Assembly: GCA_016719605.1 (NCBI GenBank)
Contig: JADJYW010000004.1
Coordinates: 372,001-436,000, forward strand
DNA: 64,000 bases
Source: Lewinellaceae bacterium
Lineage (GTDB): Bacteria > Bacteroidota > Bacteroidia > Chitinophagales > Saprospiraceae
Reading direction: 5' to 3'
A program made the translations under genes and the position numbers. The first letter of the stretch is position 1. Each line of letters begins with the position of its first letter. The notes under the pieces were generated by a model. That model was not told the DNA's origin. It was given only the letters and a program-made list of their open reading frames with translations, and made no database searches. This document shows, one piece after another, positions 51,702 through 59,677 of this stretch.

Positions 51702-52151
51702 TCATTCCTCCGGCAGGTGTTCGAGGTCATTTAAATCTTTGAATCGGCCGCTTGCCTTTTTGTTTTTCAGCAAATCGGGTAGAGAAAGGTAGTTAATCGG
51801 GATACCGTCCACCTGAATTGTAAGTCTGTTTTGAAAACAATCCTGGAAGTCAACACCGTCTATGGTAGTCACTACTTCTATTTTCATCGGGGGCATGCCC
51901 ATGCCAACTACCCGCTTTTCCTTTTGTAAAATATGCAGTAACTCTTCCGCTTGCGAGAATCCGAAATCTTCCAACGCGAGCACCACTTTTGCAGCGTTCT
52001 CGGGACTGGTATAGACCCAAATGTCCATATCCTGCGTGAAACGCACATATCCGTGCAGAGCAACCGCATATCCGCCAATCAACAGATAGTCAACATCACG
52101 GGCGTTCAGTAACCGTAAAAAGTCTTTGAAGTCGGGTGGTAGTGTGATCAT
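51702..52151 (-). CDS. Nucleotidyltransferase-fold protein (DUF6036-like), toxin-like
   Basis: The 149-residue protein starts at 52151 (MITLPPDFKDFLRLLNARDV). The nucleotidyltransferase core is 'YLLIGGYAVALHGYVRFTQD' and 'MDIWVYTSPENAAKVVLALE', with GG and the D-x-D pair. 'MGMPPMKIEVVTTIDGVDF' supplies the third strand. Such proteins resemble the AbiEii/MenT-type nucleotidyltransferases of toxin-antitoxin and abortive-infection systems. It overlaps the upstream small gene by 56 nt. A toxin role is inferred. Confidence 0.75.
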   Translation of the reverse strand: MITLPPDFKDFLRLLNARDVDYLLIGGYAVALHGYVRFTQDMDIWVYTSPENAAKVVLALEDFGFSQAEELLHILQKEKRVVGMGMPPMKIEVVTTIDGVDFQDCFQNRLTIQVDGIPINYLSLPDLLKNKKASGRFKDLNDLEHLPEE

Positions 52152-52299
52152 AACCGGAGAGTCGCATTCGAAGCAATTCAAGCGCAATAAGGCGCTCTAT
52201 TGGCGGTTTGGACAACCAAAACCAGGTTTCTTCCCGCGGGTCTTGAGAAAGGGTACCAACAGTCAGAATGCTCTTGTCAAGTTTTAGCAAATACTTGTC
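52096..52299 (-). CDS. Small partner protein of the nucleotidyltransferase
   Basis: The 67-residue protein reads MDKYLLKLDKSILTVGTLSQ, then 'REETWFWLSKPPIERLIALE' and 'SGYDHTTTRLQRLFTVTERP'. The pattern 'W.LSK.P.ERL.ALE..R....GYD...TRLQR' recurs upstream of DUF6036-type nucleotidyltransferases in many bacteria. It probably acts as their antitoxin or regulatory partner, by context. A perfect -7 element lies 22 nt before the ATG. Translation of the two genes is coupled by overlap. Confidence 0.7.
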   Translation of the reverse strand, partial: DKYLLKLDKSILTVGTLSQDPREETWFWLSKPPIERLIALELLRMRLSGYDHTTTRLQRLFTVTERP

Positions 52300-52321
52300 C
52301 ATGAAGGTTGAATTTTTTTTA

Positions 52322-52329
52322 CAAAAGTA
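52322..52329 (-). promoter_or_regulatory. Putative -7 element (TACTTTTG) of the nucleotidyltransferase cassette
   Basis: On the minus strand TACTTTTG matches TAnnTTTG and lies 22 nt before the first ATG of the cassette and just downstream of repeat R2. Confidence 0.55.
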
Positions 52330-52371
52330 GGGCTTTCCTGTATAAAAGTGCATCGCAGACCGTCTACCCCC

Positions 52372-52446
52372 CCCCACCACCCCCAACAACACCTCCAACG
52401 TCCCTTTCGTCTGTTTCAGCCCGCGTACCTCGTCCTGCACGAAGAT
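52372..52446. repeat. R2: 75-bp copy of the mfd 3' end
   Basis: About 69/75 identical to the authentic mfd end. On the minus strand it encodes VQDEVRGLKQTKGTLEVLLG in a frame that runs on past the lost stop codon. The border GAAGAT joins directly to the end of the DUF3368 gene. Confidence 0.95.
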
Positions 52447-52944
52447 ATCAGGAATCCGGGATCACTCCCCAGCCTTTCCAGAGCCAACCGGTACAGCGCC
52501 GGACTAATTCGGAAATTGATTTCAACGATCAGTTTGTCGAGCAGGGGTTTCAATGATTCAATATGCCCCTCTTTTTGGCTTCGGCCAAAACCCCGATCAG
52601 GCCGATGATGGCCAAACCCTCCCGTTTGGCGATTGCCCTGCCTTTTGACTCGTCAATGAGCAACAAGTCCGCATACAGTTCCTTTGCCAAAACAATGGCT
52701 TCTGCCTCGCCTTCGTCCAGTTCTTTTCTCAAAATAGCGATGTCAACGGTGTGTGTCGGGGAACTGATTTCTATCCAGTCTGCGGACAGAATTTCCTTCA
52801 AATCATAGCCGATGATTTGAGTTTTAACAGTTCCCGAAAAACTGCGTCAGGGATGACGACTTTTTGATAAAGCAACTGGAGTAGGTGGAGAGACCCAATA
52901 CGGTACAGCCCGCTAATGGGAGAAGTGTCACTGACGACGACTAT
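52447..52944 (-). pseudogene. DUF3368 PIN-like toxin (two frame breaks)
   Basis: The N-terminal part reads 'VVVSDTSPISGLYRIGSLHL' (first PIN Asp) and 'KVVIPDAVFRELLKLKS'. After a one-base loss near 52805 it continues 'KEILSADWIEISSPTHTVDI', 'LDEGEAEAIVLAKELYADLL' and 'IDESKGRAIAKREGLAIIGL'. After another shift near 52560 it ends 'IESLKPLLDKLIVEINFRIS' and 'PALYRLALERLG'. This is a DUF3368 toxin with the acidic PIN residues in place. No ATG is found in frame before the conserved start. The preceding gene encodes its usual UPF0175 antitoxin. The 3' end runs straight into repeat R2. Confidence 0.8.
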
Positions 52945-53188
52945 GACGCAAGTGTTGTATCTGCTCAATGGTTTTCAAATCTTCTTCAAATTCGGCCACG
53001 TCGTAATGCGGCGGCACCTGCCGGTCAAACAGGAGTTTTTCAAATTCAGGGTGTTCCAAACCGGCCAATTTCCGGGCTTGTCCGAAGGTAAGCCTCTTTT
53101 GTGCGTACAGCAGAATGGCAAGTTCAATCCGAATTTCCTGCTCCGTCAGTTTTGCAGACAGCAAAATTTCATCATCAAGGAGTACCAT
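52928..53188 (-). CDS. UPF0175 family antitoxin
   Basis: The 86-residue protein starts at 53188 (MVLLDDEILLSAKLTEQEIR). The family pattern is 'IELAILLYAQKRLTFGQARKLAGL' and 'EFEKLLFDRQVPPHYDVAEF'. UPF0175 proteins are small DNA-binding antitoxins paired with DUF3368 PIN-like toxins, as here; the genes overlap. A -7 element (TATTTTTG) lies about 19 nt upstream. It begins 55 bp past the end of mfd. Confidence 0.9.
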   Translation of the reverse strand: MVLLDDEILLSAKLTEQEIRIELAILLYAQKRLTFGQARKLAGLEHPEFEKLLFDRQVPPHYDVAEFEEDLKTIEQIQHLRHSRRQ

Positions 53189-53206
53189 ATACGTCAAATT
53201 TTGCTA

Positions 53207-53214
53207 CAAAAATA
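53207..53214 (-). promoter_or_regulatory. Putative -7 element (TATTTTTG) of the UPF0175 cassette
   Basis: On the minus strand TATTTTTG matches TAnnTTTG, about 19 nt before the antitoxin ATG and ~30 bp beyond the mfd stop. Confidence 0.5.
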
Positions 53215-53242
53215 GGTTTTTTCAGCGGTAACGCCAACCACC

Positions 53243-55630
53243 TCACCCCACCACCCCCAACAACACCTCCAGCGTCCCTTTCGTCTGTTTCATGCCGCGC
53301 ACTTCATCCTGCACGAAGATCAGTTCCTTGTTGGTCTGCTTGAGGTGGAAACCCATGATGCGGCCTTTTTCGCCCACAAACTGGATGATCTTGTTGAACT
53401 GCGCGGTCTCGTAAAACGACGACTGCGGGTCGCTCACGAAGTAGCAGCGCAGTTTGCCGCCCTTGAGGATGAGCCGCTCGAAGCCGAGTTTTTTGCACAG
53501 CCAGCGCAGGCGCAGTCCCTCGAACAGGAAGTTGACCTGTTTGGGCAGTTTGCCGAAACGGTCTTCCAGCATTTTTGAAAACGCCTCGATGCCCGCCTCG
53601 TCCGTGATGTCGTCGAGCTGGGTGTACAGGCTGAGGCGCTCGGCGCTGTTGGACACATACTCGTCCGGGATGAGCATTTCCACATCGGTCTCGATGGTCA
53701 CGTCGCGCACGTAGGCGCCTTTTTGGGCCAGTTCGTCCTTGAACAGGTCTTTGAAATCGGTTTCCTTGAGTTCCTGGATGGCCTCGTCGAGGATTTTCTG
53801 GTAGGTTTCGTAGCCGATGTCGGCGATGAAGCCCGACTGCTCGCCGCCGAGCAGGTTGCCTGCGCCGCGGATGTCGAGGTCGCGCATGGCCACCTGGAAG
53901 CCGGAACCGAGGTCGCTAAACTCCTCGATGGTGCGCAGGCGCTTGCGGGCATCGGGCGTGAGCACGCTCATGGGCGGCGCGAAGAGGTAGCAAAATGCCT
54001 TCACGTTGGAGCGGCCCACCCGCCCGCGCAACTGGTGCAGGTCGCTGAGGCCGAACATGTCGGCGCGGTTGATGATGATGGTGTTGGCGTTCGGGATGTC
54101 GAGGCCGGTTTCGATGATATTGGTACACACCAGCACGTCGTGTTTGCGGTCAATAAACTCCACGAGCACTTTTTCGAGGTGGTCGGCTTCCATCTGGCCG
54201 TGGGCGAGCGCGATGTCCACGTCGGGACACAGGCGGCGCAGGAGTTCGACCATTTTGGGCAGGTCGGTCACGCGGTTGTGTACGAAAAAGACCTGTCCAC
54301 CGCGGTGGATTTCATAGTAAATCGCGTCCTTGATGAGGTCGTCGTCGAACACGCGGATTTCCGTGTGAATGGGCTGGCGGTTGGGCGGCGGCGTGCGCAG
54401 GATGCTCATGTCGCGTGCAGCCATGAGGCTGAACTGGAGCGTGCGCGGGATGGGCGTGGCGGTGAGCGTGAGCGTGTCCACATTCACTTGCAGGGCTCGG
54501 AGTTTTTCTTTGGCGGCTACGCCGAATTTCTGCTCTTCGTCCACCACGAGTAAGCCGAGGTCTTTGAATTTCGCATCCTTGCTCAGCATGGCGTGCGTGC
54601 CGATGACGATGTCTATTTGGCCGGCGGCTAATTTTTTGAAAATCTCGGTTTTCTCCTTGGCGCTGCGGAAGCGGTTCAGGTAGTCCACCGTCACGGGAAA
54701 ATCTTTGAGGCGTTCGCTGAAGGTTTTCCAGTGCTGGAGGGCGAGGATGGTGGTGGGCACCAGTACGGCGGCTTGTTTGCCGTCGGTCACGGCTTTGAAT
54801 GCGGCGCGGATGGCCACCTCGGTTTTGCCGAAACCCACGTCGCCACAGATGAGCCGGTCCATGGGGTAGGCTTTTTCCATGTCGGTTTTCACGTCCTGGG
54901 TGGAGGTGACCTGGTCGGGCGTATCCTCGTACATGAAACTGGCCTCCAGTTCATTTTGCAGGTAGCCGTCGGGCGGGAAGGCGTGGCCGGGCGCGGCGCG
55001 GCGCTTGGCGTACAGCTTGATCAGTTCCGCTGCGATGTCCTTGATCCGCTTTTTGGTGCGGGCTTTGAGTTGTTTCCAGGCGTCGGAGCCGATTTTGGAC
55101 AGTTGCGGCGCCTCGCCTTCCTTGCCGACATACTTGGAAATCTTGTGCAGCGAGTGGATGCTGACGTACAGGATGTCGTTGTTTTTGTACACCAGCCGCA
55201 CGGCCTCCTGCATCTGGCCGCCGATCTCGATTTTTTGCAGGCCCGAGTATTTGCCGATGCCGTGGTCAATGTGCGTCACGAAATCGCCGGGCTGCAGTTC
55301 ACGGATGAGGCGCACGTTTAGGGCCTGTTCTTTGGTAAAACCTGTGCGCAGTTTGTACGCGTGGAAGCGCTGGAAAATCTGATGGTCGGTGAAGCAGGCA
55401 ATTTTTAGGTCTTCGTCAATAAACCCGGCGGAGAGGGCCGTTTCCACGGGGTGCCAGGCTACATTGGCTTTTAGTTCTTTGAAAATAGCCTGCAGGCGCG
55501 CGAGCTGCTTGGGGTTGTCGGAGCAGATAAAAACCTCGTACCCGTTGTCCTGCCACTCGTGCAGGTTGCGGATGAGCAGGTCGAAGTTTTTGTTAAAACT
55601 CGGCTGTGGTTTGGCGTGAAAGGAGATGGT
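53243..55630 (-). pseudogene. mfd: Transcription-repair coupling factor Mfd, N-terminal third missing
   Basis: The frame is open and Mfd-like from about 55630 (ISFHAKPQPSFNKNFDLLIR). It covers the RNA-polymerase-interacting CarD-like domain (GDFVTHIDHGIGKYSGLQKI), the RecG-like translocase motifs (RLICGDVGFGKTEVAIRAAF, GLLVVDEEQKFGVAAKEKLR, TNIIETGLDIPNANTIIINR, HQLRGRVGRSNVKAFCYL) and the C-terminal D7 domain. A complete Mfd has ~1100 residues; about 380 N-terminal residues, including the UvrB-like UvrA-binding part, are absent and replaced by a PIN-toxin pair. The first in-frame start-like codon is GTG at 55447, giving 734 residues. If made, it could displace RNA polymerase but not recruit UvrA. 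Confidence 0.9.
53246..53320. repeat. R3: authentic mfd 3' end, parent of R1 and R2
   Basis: The segment encodes the last 24-25 residues of Mfd (FVQDEVRGMKQTKGTLEVLL and on). It shares its inner border GAAGAT with R1 and R2. The minus strand is G-rich at its end (GTTGGGGGTGGTGGGG). Confidence 0.95.
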
Positions 55631-55700
55631 GGGTTGGCTGGAGTGCTGTAGACATGATTGGCAAATATGCGGTGCAACGTAGAAAACACAACCCGCTGGC

Positions 55701-56106
55701 TTAATACTTCAGGACTTGTTGAAATTCGGCGAGTGACACCACTGGAACCGTGGGAAACTCAATGGTTTTGAGCACTTGAAAATGCCGATCATTTGTGACC
55801 AAATAATCCACGTTTGCGGTTATCGCGAGGTCCGCAAATTTGTTGTCGTCAGGATCTTGCGGGATCAGACCATATTTAAAAAAGGATTCAGCAAGGATAA
55901 CATTGGACGCGGTTAGCAGGATATTTACGACAAGATTAGCCGCGTATAGCGAGTAAAACTCAGCCAGTTTTTCTTCGTATTCGGCCAAGATTTCGTTACT
56001 AATTACCCAATCAAACACGCTATCCCGAAATGCTTGATATAGCCAGTATTCGGGATTGCGCCTGGATAGATACAATCAGGCAGTTCGTGTCAATGACGGC
56101 CTTCAC
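55701..56106 (-). CDS. PIN-domain toxin, COG1569-like (frameshifted near 56060)
   Basis: From a GTG at 56106 the sequence reads VKAVIDTNCLIVSI (first PIN Asp). After one lost base near 56060 it continues 'RRNPEYWLYQAFRDSVFDWV', 'SNEILAEYEEKLAEFY' (Glu), 'LIPQDPDDNKFADLAITANV' (Asp pair) and 'DYLVTNDRHFQVLKTIEFPT' (last Asp). The PIN active-site residues are all present, so it should be an RNase toxin. Its GTG overlaps the antitoxin stop (GTGA). The stop lies about 70 bp before the Mfd-homologous frame. Confidence 0.85.
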
Positions 56107-56329
56107 TTGCTTCGTTTGTCTTCGTTCAGCAAACGGTCAAAATCCTCCTGGTAATGCCTTTTCCGTGGATGACCCCCTCTACCTCTTGTTGAAGCAGCGT
56201 TTCGTAGTATTCCAGCAACATCGTGCGGATGGCCTCCATATCGCTTTTAGTCATAGGGCGGCTGAACAACCGCAGCAGCATGGGTTGCACATCGTTCAAG
56301 GGTGTAGATATCGTGCCGGTTCGTTGCAT
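56103..56329 (-). CDS. Antitoxin partner of the PIN toxin (frameshifted near 56140)
   Basis: The N-terminal part is MQRTGTISTPLNDVQPMLLR and 'SDMEAIRTMLLEYYETLLQQ'. After adding one C near 56140 it ends GKGITQEDFDRLLNEDKRSK with TGA overlapping the toxin's GTG. This gives a ~75-residue small acidic/helical protein, the expected size for an antitoxin. The family is not recognised by name, and the assignment rests on coupling to the PIN gene. Confidence 0.65.
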
Positions 56330-56418
56330 AATTCATTTTTTTAAAAAAAACACCTCGGAAACAGAAGTATTGCAATGGAGTACAAAACTACACTATTTCT
56401 TCAAAGCGGTAAAACGGC

Positions 56419-57192
56419 TTACTTACTCTTAAACGCCTCAATCGCCTCCTTCGTAAACTCCGACAGCGCCAGCCGCCCGCTGATCGCCGCCCGCTCGCGC
56501 AGCAGCGCGTCCCAGTGTTCGGTGCCTTGCCAGAAGATTTTTTTCAGTTCAGTGAGCGCTTCGATGTGGTAGCCGCTGAGGTTTTGGGTGAAATGTTCGA
56601 GGTAGGCGTCCAGTTGTTCCACCGTGTCGAATACTTCCTGAAACAGGCCTTTTTCTTTGGCCCAGGCGGCGGTTTGCCACTCGCCGGGGTTGAGGGCCAT
56701 TTGGCAAAACGCCGCCGTGCCTACTTTGCGCTCCACCGCCGGGCCGATGACGAACGGCCCGAAACCCACAGCCAATTCGCTCAGGCGCACCGAAGCGAAA
56801 TGCGAGGCCATGCAGTAGTCGGTGCCGGCGGCCAGGCCAACGCCCCCGCCGACAGCCTTGCCGTGTATGCGCCCGACGATGATCTTCGGGCAGCGACGCA
56901 TGGCGTTCAGCACATTGCCGAAACCGGAGAAAAAGGCGTGTCCCGTCTCGAAATCGCGGATAGCCGAGAGCTCGTCGAAACTGGCGCCCGCGCAAAACGT
57001 CTTGTGCTCGGCACTGCGCAGCACTACCGCCCGCACGGCCGGGTCGGCGCCGGCAGCATCGAAGGCATCCACCAGCCCCTGAAGCATACGGCTGGGCAGG
57101 CTGTTGTGGTTGGGGTGAAAAAAGGTGATGTGCGCTATGCCGTTGGGCGCAACTTCGGTGCGGACATAGCCTTTTTGGGTGATATCTTGCAT
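56419..57192 (-). CDS. Enoyl-CoA hydratase/isomerase family protein
   Basis: The 257-residue crotonase-fold protein has 'HITFFHPNHNSLPSRMLQGL', the CoA/oxyanion segment 'KTFCAGASFDELSAIRDF' and 'IIVGRIHGKAVGGGVGLAAG' with the second oxyanion-hole Gly. It ends with typical helices (LALSEFTKEAIEAFKSK). The catalytic Glu pair of true hydratases is not obvious: 'RLSELAVGFGPFVIGPAVER' replaces the usual 'PE...G..P'. The exact reaction, whether hydratase, isomerase or methylglutaconyl-CoA hydratase-like, is therefore open. It is intact and marks the return to core genome. Confidence 0.85.
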   Translation of the reverse strand: MQDITQKGYVRTEVAPNGIAHITFFHPNHNSLPSRMLQGLVDAFDAAGADPAVRAVVLRSAEHKTFCAGASFDELSAIRDFETGHAFFSGFGNVLNAMRRCPKIIVGRIHGKAVGGGVGLAAGTDYCMASHFASVRLSELAVGFGPFVIGPAVERKVGTAAFCQMALNPGEWQTAAWAKEKGLFQEVFDTVEQLDAYLEHFTQNLSGYHIEALTELKKIFWQGTEHWDALLRERAAISGRLALSEFTKEAIEAFKSK

Positions 57193-57215
57193 GTTCTAAG
57201 GTAGTTTGAGACGAA

Positions 57216-57680
57216 CTAATACCGCAGCCCCAGCCGGGTGTAAATAAAACTCATCAGCCAGGCCGGCCCGATCATCAGGAATTGAAGGTCCTGAAAAAAC
57301 GAGGGTTTTTTGCCCTCCACCTTGTGCCCCCAGAACTGCCCGATCCAGGCCAGCACGAACAGCGTCAGGCATACTTGCCAGAGCACCAGCCCGGCGGCTT
57401 CGATTTGTTGGGCCACGAACAGACAAAGCGCCGAGAACATCAGCATGCCTATCGCCAGCGACGGCGACAGGCGGACGTAGTACGCCACCACCAGCGCCAG
57501 CAGCACAATAGCCACATTGAGTTCCAGCGTGGGCGTGATTTGGTAGCCCAGTTTGATGCCGTAGAAAAGACCCACGATGCTGAAAAAAATAGTGGGCACA
57601 CAAATCCAGTGTACCAGTTTGTTGGTGGGATTCTGGTGGCTTTCGCCGTACTCGGACAACCAGGTGTTGATACTTTTCAT
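57216..57680 (-). CDS. Mpo1-like / DUF962 membrane protein
   Basis: The 154-residue protein has the DUF962 start 'INTWLSEYGESHQNPTNKLV' and 'HWICVPTIFFSIVGLFYGI', then three to four further TM segments (VAIVLLALVVAYYVRLSP, MLMFSALCLFVAQQIEAAG, CLTLFVLAWIGQFWGHKVE). The His and Asn pattern is shared with yeast Mpo1, an Fe-dependent dioxygenase for 2-hydroxy fatty acids. The bacterial role is unproven. It lies 23 nt upstream of the crotonase-fold gene on the same strand, consistent with lipid metabolism. Confidence 0.9.
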   Translation of the reverse strand: MKSINTWLSEYGESHQNPTNKLVHWICVPTIFFSIVGLFYGIKLGYQITPTLELNVAIVLLALVVAYYVRLSPSLAIGMLMFSALCLFVAQQIEAAGLVLWQVCLTLFVLAWIGQFWGHKVEGKKPSFFQDLQFLMIGPAWLMSFIYTRLGLRY

Positions 57681-57712
57681 ACCGTGTTTGCTTTAGGTTG
57701 AAAAAAAATGCG

Positions 57713-57967
57713 CTACTTCGGTACTGTGCGCAATTGTCGTTCGATTTCCAGCAGCCTTTTTTGTTTGATCGAATCCACCAGACGCGGCAGGACGGTCGTG
57801 CGCTGTACCACACAAAGGCTGTCCAACTCAGTACGCGCCAGGCGAATTTGGGCGGCGGCCGTAGAATCAATCTGCTGGCGGGTATTGGCGTCCAATGGTG
57901 CACCGGGGCCACCGCAGCCAGCCCAAAGTACACAGAGGCAAAACATAGTGGCTACCTGATTACGCAT
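57713..57967 (-). CDS. Small lipoprotein of unknown function
   Basis: The ~84-residue protein starts at 57967 (MRNQVATMFCLCVLWAGCGG), a lipoprotein signal with lipobox WAGC. The mature part is a helical charged segment (IDSTAAAQIRLARTELDSLC, SIKQKRLLEIERQLRTVPK) that may be a coiled coil. Unknown family. It lies between the nucleoside transporter and the DUF962 gene. Confidence 0.6.
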   Translation of the reverse strand: MRNQVATMFCLCVLWAGCGGPGAPLDANTRQQIDSTAAAQIRLARTELDSLCVVQRTTVLPRLVDSIKQKRLLEIERQLRTVPK

Positions 57968-58009
57968 TGGGATCTCAATTTTTTTGGATTGCCAAGTTAG
58001 AATCCGCAT

Positions 58010-59245
58010 TTACATCAGTATTCCTGCCAGTGTGGCCGAAAGATAACTGGCCAGTGTTCCTGCAATAAGTGCCCGAAAACCGAGCTGCGCCAAATCAGCT
58101 CTCCGGCTGGGTTCGAGGGCTGAAATGCCGCCGATCTGGATACCAACCGAGCCGAAGTTTGCAAATCCACAAAGGGCAAAACTGACGATAACCAGCGTTT
58201 TGGGGTCAATACTGCCAATAAGGTCTTTGAGTTGCAGATAGGCTACAAATTCATTGGCGACCAATTTGGTGCCCATGAGCGCACCGGCGGTCATTACATC
58301 CTGACCAGGCACACCCATTGCCCAGGCAAAGCCTGCGAAGAGCGTACCGAGGATGGTATTCAGGCTGAACTCCGGATAGCCCGCCAAACTGCCCGCTGCA
58401 CCGAGAATGTAGTTGATCAGCGCAATGAGCGCCAGAAAACCGATCAGCATGGCCACTACATTCAAGCCTACCTTGAGTCCGTCGGAACATCCTGCACTGA
58501 TGGCGTCTACAATATTGGAATGTTGCTTGCCCACCTTGAGTTTTACGGTGCCCTGTGTTTCGGAGGCTTCTGTCTCGGGGTGTATGATTTTTGCGATAGC
58601 CAATGCCCCCGGAGCAGCCATAATACTGGCGGCAATGAGGTATTCTGCTGGTACACCAAATTTGATATATGTGGCCATAACACCACCCGCAATACACGCA
58701 AAACTGCCACTCATGGAAGCCATAAGCTCGGAATTAGTCATGCCTTTGAGGTAGGGTTTGATCATAATTTGGGCCTCCACCTGTCCCACAAATGCACTGG
58801 AAATATTGCTCAACGCCTCGGCGCCGCTCACTTTCATAAAGTAGTTCAACCCTTTGGCGAGTTTTTCAACGATCCACTGCATCACCCCGATATGGTAAAA
58901 AATATTGACCAGGCATGCCACAAAAATGATGGTTGGAATAATCCGCACAAAAAAGATGAACGTGTCATTCCCAAAAAGTGGCGCGAGTTTGACATCGTCG
59001 CCCAGGATACCAAATACAAATTTTGCTCCTTCATCCGAAAAGCTCAGAACCTTGGTTACCGCCCGGCCAAGCCATCCGAAAATAGTCTGGCCAACCGGGG
59101 TTTTTAAAATAAAAACAGCCAGAAGTGCCTGAATGAGCAATCCCATACCCACTACGCGAAAGTTAATGGCTTTCCGGTTGTTCGACATAAGATATGCGAT
59201 GCCTAAAATAAGAACGATGCCTAAAAGCCCGATAAAACGGTCCAT
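58010..59245 (-). CDS. Concentrative nucleoside transporter (CNT/NupC family)
   Basis: The 411-residue inner-membrane protein of about ten helices imports nucleosides with H+ or Na+. CNT signature segments are 'AEALSNISSAFVGQVEAQIM', 'MTNSELMASMSGSFACIAGG' and 'GALMGTKLVANEFVAYLQLK' (the G.K...NEFVA motif), with 'LCGFANFGSVGIQIGGISAL' near the end. Length and start are normal. It is not visibly linked to nucleoside catabolism genes here. Confidence 0.93.
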   Translation of the reverse strand: MDRFIGLLGIVLILGIAYLMSNNRKAINFRVVGMGLLIQALLAVFILKTPVGQTIFGWLGRAVTKVLSFSDEGAKFVFGILGDDVKLAPLFGNDTFIFFVRIIPTIIFVACLVNIFYHIGVMQWIVEKLAKGLNYFMKVSGAEALSNISSAFVGQVEAQIMIKPYLKGMTNSELMASMSGSFACIAGGVMATYIKFGVPAEYLIAASIMAAPGALAIAKIIHPETEASETQGTVKLKVGKQHSNIVDAISAGCSDGLKVGLNVVAMLIGFLALIALINYILGAAGSLAGYPEFSLNTILGTLFAGFAWAMGVPGQDVMTAGALMGTKLVANEFVAYLQLKDLIGSIDPKTLVIVSFALCGFANFGSVGIQIGGISALEPSRRADLAQLGFRALIAGTLASYLSATLAGILM

Positions 59246-59677
59246 TTACAGTTGATTTGTGTATGATTCGGTGAAAATAATCCGGTATCGAGGCAATTGG
59301 AGTCCCCTTCGACGGGCGAAAAGTACGTCGAGAGTTTGGTTTGCGGAAACGTTGCCCGAAAGTCAATTTTCGCAGCAGGTAGCAAGCCATTGTTCGTTTC
59401 CGGCGTGTACACATTAGTTATCGAAGGCTCTGGCAGCATCAATGGCCGGTCTCTGGGCTACTGCAGCGGTTTCGGCCTTTGGGACATTGAAGTAAAGCCG
59501 ACAACGCTGCCGAACTGCTGCTCATGGAAGTGCCATGAGCTTGTAGCAAGCCGAACGGAATGTTCTACTTTTGCCGGCCAATGGGTTGGTACTACCGGAT
59601 TTTTCGGGTTTTTAAAACCTGAAAAGTCTCCAGCCGTATGGCTTGCCCGTTGCACTTCGCTTCCCAACCAGTAGAAC
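59246..59677. other. Intergenic region with promoter and hairpin
   Basis: About 430 bp between divergent genes. A TTTTCGGGTTTT / AAAACCTGAAAA hairpin lies near 59597-59623, and a -7 element at 59566. Open frames on both strands have no recognisable protein features. Confidence 0.45.
59566..59573 (+). promoter_or_regulatory. Putative -7 element (TACTTTTG)
   Basis: It matches TAnnTTTG, about 105 nt before the aminotransferase ATG. The hairpin near 59600 would lie in the leader. Confidence 0.45.

Noticed and set aside
59297..59674. 125-codon open frame upstream of the aminotransferase
   Set aside because: It runs through a hairpin and a promoter element and resembles no protein; a minus-strand frame of equal quality overlaps it.
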